A DNA stretch of 5,742 nucleotides from Candidatus Bathyarchaeota archaeon (GCA_014729935.1 WJJB01000059.1:1-5742), one strand, 5' to 3'; shown: positions 1-5,742, counted from the first letter of the stretch. The notes: generated by a model from the letters alone, not told the origin. Numbers and translations: made by a program.

Positions 1-7
1 ATCCAAT

Positions 8-15
8 CCTCCTCC
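8..15 (-). promoter_or_regulatory. Strong Shine-Dalgarno site of a gene just left of the window
   Basis: Read on the minus strand, the bases after the TAG stop at 20-22 are GATAGGAGGAGGATTGGAT. The GGAGGAGG core matches the archaeal anti-Shine-Dalgarno strongly. Seven bases follow before the window ends, so a start codon should lie at or within a few bases of the edge. This predicts a further minus-strand gene in the same operon as the two membrane genes to its right. The gene itself cannot be seen. Confidence 0.6.
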
Positions 16-19
16 TATC

Positions 20-1471
20 CTAGCCAGATATTTCTGGCAGGAACACGGAAAGAAATCCCAGGTTTGGCGAGAAAACAAGGAAAAGTGCTATCAACAAGCA
101 GCAAGCGACAAGGAATGCAATGGTTAGATTTTCATTGGTGAGATCCTGTCGCGGTTCCTGCCTGATGGCAATTGGTAATTCCTTTCCACCGAATACCCAA
201 GTGATGATGATGGTGCTCCACCCGATGTTGAAGAAGATGATAATCGTAAATAACCAGAAGAGTAAAACACCCGGGAACTGGTAACCATTCAATTCAAGAA
301 CAGAATAAAGACCATCCAGCGTGAAAACGCTAAGGATGCTCGCTCCCATCGTTCCCGTGATAAAACCTGCAAGCGTAACAGGTTGGGAGAATTTCACGCC
401 CCCCATATTCTCGATAATATCGTCATTGTGGAATAGCTTCTTGAGGTTTTTCGACGATGCAATCAGGCATGATTTTGCTAGCAAGGTAATGCTAGTCTGG
501 AGGATAAACATGTTTCCCGTGAGTTGCATCGAGCCAGGGGTGGATGCAATACCCCCAAGGCCAATGATAGTAAATTGCATGCCGAAATCCATGATGATGG
601 AAAGCATGATAATGGTCGAAAGCCGCTTCTCCGTGGTTTTTACCAAGAATTGCGAGATTAGCACCAGCGCAGTGATGATATTTGCCACTCCAAGCAAATA
701 CATGACATGATGGAACCCACTCTCGAATAATCCCAAGACATTGAAGTATTCCAACATGCGCCATGAAATAATCGACATGATTAGCATGAAGAAAAATTTC
801 ACCGAAAGGTGGGAACCGCCCAAGAGATTCTTGTAGATGATGATGCTTATCGGGAATGAGCTTGCCATGAAAAGCAGTCCAATGAAGAAAAACCATTGAA
901 TAAATAGAGGAACGTCTAAGGGAGAAGAGGAAATCCCGGAGAATGTAACGGGTAACCCGAGTTCAAGAAGTGAAAGGCATCCGAGCATGTACATGACAAA
1001 CCCGATTCCGAATGTGGATATCAGCAGGTTGAGCGCCCGCTTGTTGTTCGTTGGATAAATGAAATTAAGGAGCGAGAGCAACACGAGTGCCATTAACAGG
1101 AAGCTTCCAGCCAAGAATAGGTTGTCCATGAATAGGAATCCTATCAATCCTGCAATTATCAACAAGCTTGAAACGTGGTGAAAGCGTTCAATATTCATGT
1201 CCTCGAAATCATCATTGCTATTTACCGAGATTAACACTGCTTGCACCAAGCATACCACGATCATCAAGTAATTGCTGGTATCCGTGAGGTAATTACCATT
1301 ATCGGGAGGTGCGCCCCAAATTCCCATGATGATAATGAGTAAAATGATGCAACAGAGTAACGCGAGTAAGAAATACTTGGTTCGTGGTTTTCGGAAGTCC
1401 AAGGAGAGACAGCCCATTGCTCCTATAAAGAGAAGTAGAATGGGAAACAAGTCGATTAATGGTTTAAGCAT
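20..1471 (-). CDS. NuoL/M/N-family (Mrp antiporter-like) membrane subunit, divergent
   Basis: A 483-residue, almost entirely hydrophobic protein with many membrane helices, the usual size for NuoM/NuoN, MrpD or HyfF. By-eye matches to the proton-conducting family (Proton_antipo_M) are: residues 201-207 (FMASSFP, like FKAAQFP); the S223 to R238 stretch; 281-297 (EKRLSTIIMLS... ending FG, like DLKRLLAYSSIS..G); K333 in the 'H..xK..LF' helix; and GG357-358 with P364 (like GGL..xMP). These subunits sit in the membrane arm of complex I-like, Mrp or group 4 hydrogenase complexes and move protons or sodium ions. Several expected charged residues are absent: no WEL glutamate near 124-128, serine 233 where the helix-7 lysine should be, and D386 where helix 12 normally has a lysine or glutamate. 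The protein may be a structural or altered-coupling paralogue. The ATG at 1471 has GGTGA seven bases upstream. The gene follows its upstream partner by two bases. Family call fairly sure, subtype not. Confidence 0.72.
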   Translation of the reverse strand: MLKPLIDLFPILLLFIGAMGCLSLDFRKPRTKYFLLALLCCIILLIIIMGIWGAPPDNGNYLTDTSNYLMIVVCLVQAVLISVNSNDDFEDMNIERFHHVSSLLIIAGLIGFLFMDNLFLAGSFLLMALVLLSLLNFIYPTNNKRALNLLISTFGIGFVMYMLGCLSLLELGLPVTFSGISSSPLDVPLFIQWFFFIGLLFMASSFPISIIIYKNLLGGSHLSVKFFFMLIMSIISWRMLEYFNVLGLFESGFHHVMYLLGVANIITALVLISQFLVKTTEKRLSTIIMLSIIMDFGMQFTIIGLGGIASTPGSMQLTGNMFILQTSITLLAKSCLIASSKNLKKLFHNDDIIENMGGVKFSQPVTLAGFITGTMGASILSVFTLDGLYSVLELNGYQFPGVLLFWLFTIIIFFNIGWSTIIITWVFGGKELPIAIRQEPRQDLTNENLTIAFLVACCLLIALFLVFSPNLGFLSVFLPEISG

Positions 1472-1473
1472 TA

Positions 1474-1926
1474 CTATTTCACCGTTTCCGTGGGTAATGC
1501 ACGTTCATCAGGACTACTTTCCTGTTCCATCCTTATATTGAACGGTGGAATGTATTCTTCTGACATGATGCCCAATTCATTTACTTGGTCGATGCAGGTC
1601 GTGTAGATACCAAGATAAAATACCAAGTATACGATTTCAGCCACGAATAACAATATCAAGAGCACCTGCAATACTGCATTAGTGGTGATCAGCATTCCAA
1701 TGACCGTAAAAAAGATGGTGACCAATCCCGTGAAATGTGATCTAAAATTCCTCGGTAGGAAAATGAATATCAGGGCAAGAATTGCCACGATGGCTCCCAG
1801 GATGGCCAAGTCTTGCACAATATATGCATCGATTTGTCTGGAAAACACGCCGATGGAAAAATAGTACAATGCCACCACGAACAAGATCGCAGCTACTCCT
1901 CGTCGCAGGTCATCCGGGCGTTCCAT
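1474..1926 (-). CDS. Small four-helix membrane protein, possible HyfE/NuoK-like partner subunit
   Basis: A 150-residue protein with four predicted membrane helices at about 11-28, 36-57, 66-82 and 85-108, then a hydrophilic tail of about 40 residues rich in Glu, Pro and Ser. The stretch SRQIDAYIVQDLAIL (29-43) resembles, by eye, the start of HyfE-type hydrogenase subunits, and E97 lies inside the fourth helix as membrane glutamates do in NuoK/MrpC-like subunits. HyfE is longer (about 215 residues), so this would be a short form. Its stop is two bases before the start of the antiporter-like gene, so the two are almost certainly co-transcribed, and HyfE/NuoK-type genes are common next to NuoN/HyfF-type genes. 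I chose the ATG at 1926, which has GATGAT five bases upstream; an in-frame TTG at 1932 would add two residues. The gene and membrane topology are well supported; the family call is an inference from context and weak similarity. Confidence 0.6.
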   Translation of the reverse strand: MERPDDLRRGVAAILFVVALYYFSIGVFSRQIDAYIVQDLAILGAIVAILALIFIFLPRNFRSHFTGLVTIFFTVIGMLITTNAVLQVLLILLFVAEIVYLVFYLGIYTTCIDQVNELGIMSEEYIPPFNIRMEQESSPDERALPTETVK

Positions 1927-1954
1927 GATCAATCATCTTTTTTGAAGCGTGCCT

Positions 1955-1975
1955 TTCTATATCCCTATAACCGCG
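1955..1975 (-). promoter_or_regulatory. Weak TATA-like promoter candidate for the membrane-subunit operon
   Basis: On the minus strand the sequence GGTTATAGGGATATAG lies about 30-45 bases before the ATG at 1926. Its position suits an archaeal TATA box with a short leader, but the match to consensus is poor. The surrounding gap (1927-2091, 165 bases) separates this pair from the acyltransferase gene. It also holds a minus-strand T5 run at 2059-2063 that could help terminate the acyltransferase transcript, with no hairpin. Confidence 0.22.
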
Positions 1976-2091
1976 TGGTAGTATTTGAGTGTGTCGCGAT
2001 TCATGGGATCTCGCTTGGTTCTCCTGTACCTAGGAAGTGGTTTGATGGCGATCCTTGGAAAAAGACGAGTTTTTGTCCCTGAATCACGAGA

Positions 2092-2961
2092 TCATCCCTT
2101 GTATATCCGCATCCCGTCCTGCTTGTTAACCCATCTATCAATATTATTCCTTTTCCTGCTAGGATATACATGTTTCTGCCCCCAAATTGCAGCAATGTGG
2201 TGCATAACTTCCATGGTCTTCTCCCGGAAATCCTCCCGGGAGGGCGTCTCTTCGAATTTCAAGGTGAATGGTTCTCCGAACTTGATGATGATTTTCTGGC
2301 CGGGCCTGGATTCCACCTTCTGGTGAAGAACACGGCGCATGTACTTCTTGTGTGGATTGTATGCTTCCCGTCCTCCGATAGAACATGATGGCAAGATAAG
2401 CAATGGCTTTCCCTTTTTCTCTTGATAATGAAAAGCAACCCTTGCCACGCCGGTGAATCCTTCCATGACAAGACCTCGATTATACGTGCCTTCTGGAAAC
2501 AAGAGAACATGATCTCCCAGTAGGAGCCGGTCCACCATTCGATTCACACTTTTCGGACCCGGCCCAAATCTTGGAATTTGTTCAGAGAAATGCAAGATGG
2601 TTGGAAGAATAGGGAGATGCCTGTAGTTGAATCCCCCCGATGAGATGAAAGAATACACGAGATGATTCAAGTGCGCATGGGTTGCCTGGTGAATCATGAC
2701 ATCCGGCGTGCTTGAATGATTTGCTACCACGAGTAAATCGCTATCTTTTTTCAAGATCTCGTACAAATAGTGCCTTTCTCTAATCTCAAGACGATTCTTG
2801 AGTTTGAAATACCAGTAAATCAACTTTTGGGCAAACAAGGAGCGCAAACGATTTCTTCTCGTCGAAAAAAAGCTACAACGTGGGACGCGGGCAAGAGCAA
2901 GTTGTGCAAGGGGATTTGCTCGCTCCCTCGCGATTTTCAAGATTTCACCCGTCATCGGCAT
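2092..2961 (-). CDS. PlsC-like 1-acyl-sn-glycerol-3-phosphate acyltransferase family protein
   Basis: A 289-residue protein of the PlsC/LPLAT family, which transfers an acyl chain from acyl-CoA or acyl-ACP to lysophosphatidate or a related acceptor at the membrane. All four family motifs can be placed: NHSSTPD at 81-87 (HX4D catalytic pair H82 and D87), SEQIPRFG around 126-133 (motif II arginine R131), FPEGTYNRG at 155-163 (acceptor-phosphate binding, E157 and G158), and LPSCSIGG at 190-197 (motif IV proline P191). IIIKFGEPF at 224-232 is a typical late PlsC strand. Length fits the family (about 200-300). There is a basic N-terminal region (R35-R63) but no clear membrane helix. The ATG at 2961 is preceded by a TATA-like box about 26 bases upstream and by no good Shine-Dalgarno site, so the message may be leaderless; a second in-frame ATG lies two codons in. 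The exact acceptor is not determined by sequence, and a lipid N- or O-acyltransferase of the same superfamily is possible. Confidence 0.88.
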   Translation of the reverse strand: MPMTGEILKIARERANPLAQLALARVPRCSFFSTRRNRLRSLFAQKLIYWYFKLKNRLEIRERHYLYEILKKDSDLLVVANHSSTPDVMIHQATHAHLNHLVYSFISSGGFNYRHLPILPTILHFSEQIPRFGPGPKSVNRMVDRLLLGDHVLLFPEGTYNRGLVMEGFTGVARVAFHYQEKKGKPLLILPSCSIGGREAYNPHKKYMRRVLHQKVESRPGQKIIIKFGEPFTLKFEETPSREDFREKTMEVMHHIAAIWGQKHVYPSRKRNNIDRWVNKQDGMRIYKG

Positions 2962-2983
2962 ATGATAGATCCCGTGGAGGGAG

Positions 2984-2993
2984 TGATATAAGC
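2984..2993 (-). promoter_or_regulatory. TATA-like box of the acyltransferase gene
   Basis: The minus strand reads CAAGCTTATATCACTCCC, with the CTTATATC core at 2985-2992 centred about 26-28 bases before the ATG at 2961. This is where an archaeal TATA box sits when transcription starts at or near the start codon. It lies in the 91-base gap after the zinc-ribbon gene, so the acyltransferase could have its own promoter rather than depend on read-through. Confidence 0.42.
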
Positions 2994-3052
2994 TTGATAT
3001 TTGAATTGGGAAATATCACGACTTGTCTTTGTTTTTAAAGGGAATCGTTTTT

Positions 3053-3391
3053 TTAGAAGAGGATGTAATCCAAGAACGGTGCACCATCCCCCAGTTGCAT
3101 ACGTTCAAGCAAGTCTCCATCTTCCGATAGGTAATTCTTGTGATCAGGGTGCAATGATGTGCAGGAATGTCGATCAGGGATTTCATGCAAACAAGGAACG
3201 CGAGGATCATTATAGAGGATTTCCCAATTCTTCACGGGAAGCAATCCCTCCACCTTCAATTCCATCGCCTGGTACCAGAACTTGCAATTAATGCATTCCA
3301 AGATGGTAACCAGGAAGGTTTTTTTGAATTCCTTGATGGTTATTCGCTTGTACCTCATCTTCCCCTGGCATTTCGGACAGCGATGATTCAC
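3053..3391 (-). CDS. Small zinc-ribbon protein of unknown function
   Basis: A 112-residue soluble protein. Its N-terminus holds two cysteine knuckles, CPKC at 5-8 and CINC at 33-36, separated by 24 residues with alternating basic and hydrophobic strand-like segments: a classic zinc ribbon. C67, H69, H75, C77, H81 and H84 form a second Cys/His-rich cluster (PCLHE, DRHSC, LHPDH) that might bind another metal, though its spacing matches no family I know. Zinc ribbons of this size occur in archaeal nucleic-acid binding or adaptor proteins, and no function can be named. The start is GTG at 3391, four codons before the first cysteine. No Shine-Dalgarno site is visible; a poor TATA-like CATAATAG lies at 3413-3420 on the same strand, about 25 bases upstream. 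It is followed after 91 bases by the acyltransferase gene on the same strand. Confidence 0.68.
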   Translation of the reverse strand: MNHRCPKCQGKMRYKRITIKEFKKTFLVTILECINCKFWYQAMELKVEGLLPVKNWEILYNDPRVPCLHEIPDRHSCTSLHPDHKNYLSEDGDLLERMQLGDGAPFLDYILF

Positions 3392-3508
3392 GGGTAAATG
3401 ATGTTTTGGAAGCTATTATGTCTTGTGTCAGACCATGTAGTGGTACCAAGTTTGAAAAAGTATTTCAATCTGGCTCCCTGGTGGACAAGATGATTGCAAT
3501 AGGTCGTC

Positions 3509-4255
3509 TCAAGCATTCTTATCCTTAAATCTCAAGAAGATAACCCGAGGCTTGGTCACGCCAATGAAAAACATGATTGCCGCTGCGATTACCAGAATCC
3601 ACTGCGGTAGTGTCCACAAGTTGGGTTCAGCAATGTATTCGTTGATAGCCCAGGTAACGAAAAAGCCTGCTTGGCACACCGATGATATTCCTATCAATTG
3701 AAGGGCCTTTTTCTCATCAAGTATCTTCGTCTTGCTAGAGAGTTGTAGCGCGAGAATCCCCAAAACAATGAAGGGCACGCTCATCAATACATCTACTGCA
3801 ACGCTTATCACGGGTGGTTTCAATTTGGTTCCCGTTTCCAGGTAATACGCAATCTCGATGGGATAGTTAATGATGATCAATGACAAGCAAGAAATGAAGA
3901 ATAGAGCCCTCAATATCTTGAAACGTCTTTGCATTTGTTTACCAGGGTAAAATATTTCTATTATGAACTTGAGAAGGAAGAACAGGGCGATATTCGTGAT
4001 GATCTTCGCGACTCCATAGAATATTTTCTCAATTGGAAATGCTTCCTCGGGGAGCAGGTATATCGGTAAAGCACTCAATATACTCACGCAGAAAAAGATG
4101 AATGAAAGTCCGAGGAAGAGAATTGATTTCTTGCGTTTTTTCTTGTATTTTAGCATCAAGGCAATTGCAAGCATTATTATGAATAGCAGTCCAATTCCTG
4201 CTAGCACCGTGAGAAAATTGTTCATGAGTTCAGATATCTCATGCATCATCAACAT
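3509..4255 (-). CDS. Stand-alone seven-transmembrane protein of unknown function
   Basis: A 248-residue protein with seven predicted membrane helices at about 14-35, 44-66, 79-103, 115-138, 149-171, 184-206 and 216-235. The basic loops (KYKKKRKKS 36-44, GKQMQRRFK 105-113, SSKTKILDEKK 173-183) and the basic tail (TKPRVIFLRFKDK) all fall on one side, and the acidic loops (LPEEAFPIEK, EYIAEPN) on the other. By the positive-inside rule the N-terminus is outside and the C-terminus inside. This is the layout of 7TM sensor regions found at the N-terminus of some archaeal histidine kinases, but no kinase or other output domain follows. There is no mid-helix lysine in helix 7, so it is not a retinal-binding rhodopsin. 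Start choice is uncertain: ATGs at codons 1, 3, 4 and 11 are in frame and none has a good Shine-Dalgarno site. I do not recognise a family. The gene is divergent from the plus-strand gene to its right. Confidence 0.7.
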   Translation of the reverse strand: MLMMHEISELMNNFLTVLAGIGLLFIIMLAIALMLKYKKKRKKSILFLGLSFIFFCVSILSALPIYLLPEEAFPIEKIFYGVAKIITNIALFFLLKFIIEIFYPGKQMQRRFKILRALFFISCLSLIIINYPIEIAYYLETGTKLKPPVISVAVDVLMSVPFIVLGILALQLSSKTKILDEKKALQLIGISSVCQAGFFVTWAINEYIAEPNLWTLPQWILVIAAAIMFFIGVTKPRVIFLRFKDKNA

Positions 4256-4469
4256 GGTAATAATCTACGTGCAAAAAAAGGTATTCCTTGATGGTTGATT
4301 TCACCCGGCGAGGATCACATCCATGATGATCGTTCCAACACTATTTTATATTCCCGGGGACAATAAATTGATTAAGGATATTTCGACAAGAGATATTACA
4401 CCTATAGGTTTACAAAAAGGAAATGTGCAAGAAACCTGATATACTACTCACATACTGGGTGAAGATTAC
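4256..4469. promoter_or_regulatory. Divergent promoter region between the 7TM gene and the longin/winged-helix gene
   Basis: A 214-base AT-rich spacer from which the two neighbouring genes are read outward. An AATATAAAATAG element (minus strand, about 4341-4352) is the best TATA-like match and would give the 7TM gene a leader of roughly 60-65 bases; its complement, CTATTTTATATT, could also serve the plus strand with a long leader. Weaker plus-strand candidates are TTTACAAA at about 4409-4416 and GATATACT at 4438-4445. The last would put the transcription start too close to the ATG to include the Shine-Dalgarno site at 4457-4462. A T7 run on the minus strand (4273-4279) lies before the 7TM gene. 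No hairpin or tandem repeat was seen. Which element is used is not decided by sequence. Confidence 0.35.
4457..4462 (+). promoter_or_regulatory. Shine-Dalgarno site GGGTGA fixing the start at 4470
   Basis: GGGTGA followed by AGATTAC and then ATG. The GGTGA core matches the archaeal anti-Shine-Dalgarno, and its seven-base spacing equals that of the antiporter-like gene's site (minus strand, 1479-1483). This supports the ATG at 4470 as the true start. Confidence 0.68.
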
Positions 4470-5741
4470 ATGCCATATGGTTTAATCATTTTATCGTACC
4501 GGATCGACTTGGAAGCCGACGAGATCGAGCCGGAGTTTCGCGTCGAGGCCAAGGAAAACATGGACGAGGACACCGACGTGGAGAAGATGTTTTCGCTGGA
4601 TGACCGCTTCCGGGTGTATTACGCGCACACCGCGGGTGAGACGGGGACCGGCGAGGGCACGGGTGCCGGGTATTACTCCGGCAGGCTCCGGGACTCTCGA
4701 TGCTCCATTGCATCGTATTACACGGGGTTGTCCAAGGATTCCAACAAGCCCGAGTACCTGATCTGCGCGCTGATCCAACCGGACGAGTCATTCGACATTT
4801 TCAAGGACATCATGGACGAGTACAAGAACGAGGCAATCCGGCTGCTGGACAAGCTCGGGGACAATGACGAGAAGCTGGTCGGCACCAAGCTGTGGAAGGA
4901 GGTGCACGACAAGCTCGATTCGACCCTGAAGTACGTGCTGTTCCAGATGTCGCGCTTGGTGAATTTGAACAACGAGCAGAAGATCGCCATGATCTTCAAC
5001 TCCCTGGAGCGCATCGCGATCCTGCGGAAGCTCGCCCAGGGACCCATCTCGAAGGAGAAGCTCCGGGAGTTCATGGAGCAGACCGCGTTGACACTGTATC
5101 CCAACATGGAGTTGCTGCTGAAGCCCTTCGTCGCCTGCGACCTGATCCGCCGGGACTGGTCCAAGGGCGTGAAGGACCCGAAGACGGGGCGCATCAAGGG
5201 CAAGGGCGAGTTCATCTACCTGGTGAAGGATATCTCGCTGATCCGGGTGCCCCCCGAGGAGATGCTCAAGAAGGTGAAGGAGAAGAAGCCACCCTTCGAC
5301 GACAAGGGATTCACGAAGAAGTACCTCATGAAGGTGCAGGAATTCTTCTACGCCTACAACCCGCTGGATGACCTTGATTACAAGGACTCCGGGGACCTGG
5401 CGAAGGTGTTGCTGGACCCGGACACGTACGATTTCTTGGTACTGCTCCGTTTCAGGGCGTACCCCAAGAAGAAGATCCCGAAAGTGGGCTACGGCGAGAC
5501 CAACATCATTCTCAAGAAGCTCATGGACCTGGACATCGTGACCCTGATCGAGGACAAGAAGGGGGAACCCTGGGTGGTGCTCCTGTCGGACCCGCACGCG
5601 TTTATGCTGTTTCCCGAGTACCTGCTGGAGAACATCAGGCAACGCCTGGACCCGAACGCGGTGGACCCCATCCTGCAACAGGTCGCACTCCAGCATTTGA
5701 ACTACTTGGAATCCACATACTACGAGAAGAAAGAATTCTAA
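4470..5741 (+). CDS. Longin/roadblock-like N-terminus with two winged-helix-like regions, unknown function
   Basis: A complete 423-residue soluble protein ending in TAA at 5739-5741. Residues 1-130 look like a small alpha/beta fold: a first strand (GLIILSYRID, 4-13), a strand with FRVYYAH (47-53), a Gly/Thr-rich loop (55-67), CSIASYYTG (78-86), a strand YLICALIQPDE (96-106), then a long helix (108-130). From memory this resembles N-terminal regions of uncharacterised Asgard proteins with an IASYYTG-type segment, and it suggests a longin or roadblock-like domain; I cannot verify this. Residues 168-262 fit a winged helix (helices 169-190 and 194-206, recognition-type helix 210-224, then a basic wing RRDWSKG...GEFIYLV). 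Residues 315-390 fit a second one (DTYDFLVLLR, GYGETNIILKKLMDLDIVTLI, then a wing ending in WVVLLSD). A last helix covers 396-415. It could be a DNA-binding regulator or a trafficking-type scaffold. GC and GC3 are well above those of its neighbours. Confidence 0.72.
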   Translation: MPYGLIILSYRIDLEADEIEPEFRVEAKENMDEDTDVEKMFSLDDRFRVYYAHTAGETGTGEGTGAGYYSGRLRDSRCSIASYYTGLSKDSNKPEYLICALIQPDESFDIFKDIMDEYKNEAIRLLDKLGDNDEKLVGTKLWKEVHDKLDSTLKYVLFQMSRLVNLNNEQKIAMIFNSLERIAILRKLAQGPISKEKLREFMEQTALTLYPNMELLLKPFVACDLIRRDWSKGVKDPKTGRIKGKGEFIYLVKDISLIRVPPEEMLKKVKEKKPPFDDKGFTKKYLMKVQEFFYAYNPLDDLDYKDSGDLAKVLLDPDTYDFLVLLRFRAYPKKKIPKVGYGETNIILKKLMDLDIVTLIEDKKGEPWVVLLSDPHAFMLFPEYLLENIRQRLDPNAVDPILQQVALQHLNYLESTYYEKKEF

Positions 5742-5742
5742 C

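Noticed and set aside
492..896. A 134-codon minus-strand open frame overlapping the antiporter-like gene
   Set aside because: A His- and Trp-rich product from a frame shift of a hydrophobic gene; no motif, and entirely inside a well-supported gene.
1985..2326. Plus-strand open frames across the gap at 1927-2091 and into the acyltransferase
   Set aside because: They overlap the strongly supported acyltransferase frame, and their products show no family features.
3509..4255. Microbial rhodopsin or heliorhodopsin
   Set aside because: Seven helices are present, but helix 7 (216-235) has no central lysine for retinal; the only lysine is at its cytoplasmic end.
3328..4296. A 14-base exact direct repeat, ATTCCTTGATGGTT, at 3328-3341 and 4283-4296
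   Set aside because: One copy is inside the zinc-ribbon gene and the other in a spacer. A single match this short is not far from chance in a window of this size, and no flanking structure supports it.
4892..5371. A 159-codon open frame on the plus strand inside the longin/winged-helix gene
   Set aside because: It is a shifted frame of the GC-rich gene with an Ala/Arg/Gly/Pro-rich product and no initiation signal.
4788..5696. A 302-codon open frame on the minus strand opposite the longin/winged-helix gene
   Set aside because: Its product is dominated by Leu, Val, His, Gln and Asp, as expected from the complement of a GC3-rich gene, and it shows no domain. The sense frame has recognisable folds and a good Shine-Dalgarno site.
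1..5742. tRNA, rRNA, CRISPR array, insertion sequence or toxin-antitoxin pair
   Set aside because: No cloverleaf, regularly spaced repeats, terminal inverted repeats, transposase motifs or paired small genes could be found by reading both strands.

Overview
The window looks archaeal and is possibly from the Asgard group. Translation starts are preceded by GGTGA-type Shine-Dalgarno sites set seven bases from the ATG (positions 1479-1483 on the minus strand and 4458-4462 on the plus strand). One gene has an archaeal TATA-like box about 26 bases before its start, as in leaderless archaeal transcripts. The protein at the right end resembles, from memory, uncharacterised Asgard proteins carrying an 'IASYYTG'-type segment in a longin/roadblock-like N-terminal region. 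The Asgard assignment is an inference; no rRNA or other marker gene is present.

Layout: five genes lie on the minus strand (about 20-4255) and one, divergent, on the plus strand (4470-5741). From left to right they are: a large NuoL/M/N-family (Mrp antiporter-like) membrane subunit (20-1471); a small four-helix membrane protein two bases upstream of it (1474-1926), probably its HyfE/NuoK-like partner; a PlsC-type glycerolipid acyltransferase (2092-2961); a small zinc-ribbon protein (3053-3391); a stand-alone seven-helix membrane protein (3509-4255); and a 423-residue protein with an apparent longin-like N-terminus and two winged-helix-like regions (4470-5741). The left edge carries a strong Shine-Dalgarno site for a further minus-strand gene starting just outside the window.

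How they may work together: the two leftmost genes form a tight translational unit and probably belong to the membrane arm of a complex I-like or group 4 hydrogenase-like complex whose other genes lie further left. The antiporter-like subunit appears to have lost several charged residues that line the proton path in this superfamily. The acyltransferase, zinc-ribbon and 7TM genes are separated by gaps of about 90-160 bases and show no obvious common pathway. The plus-strand gene has clearly higher GC and GC3 than its neighbours. No tRNA, rRNA, CRISPR array, insertion sequence or clear hairpin terminator was seen, and no gene-free stretch exceeds 300 bases; the longest is the 214-base divergent spacer at 4256-4469.
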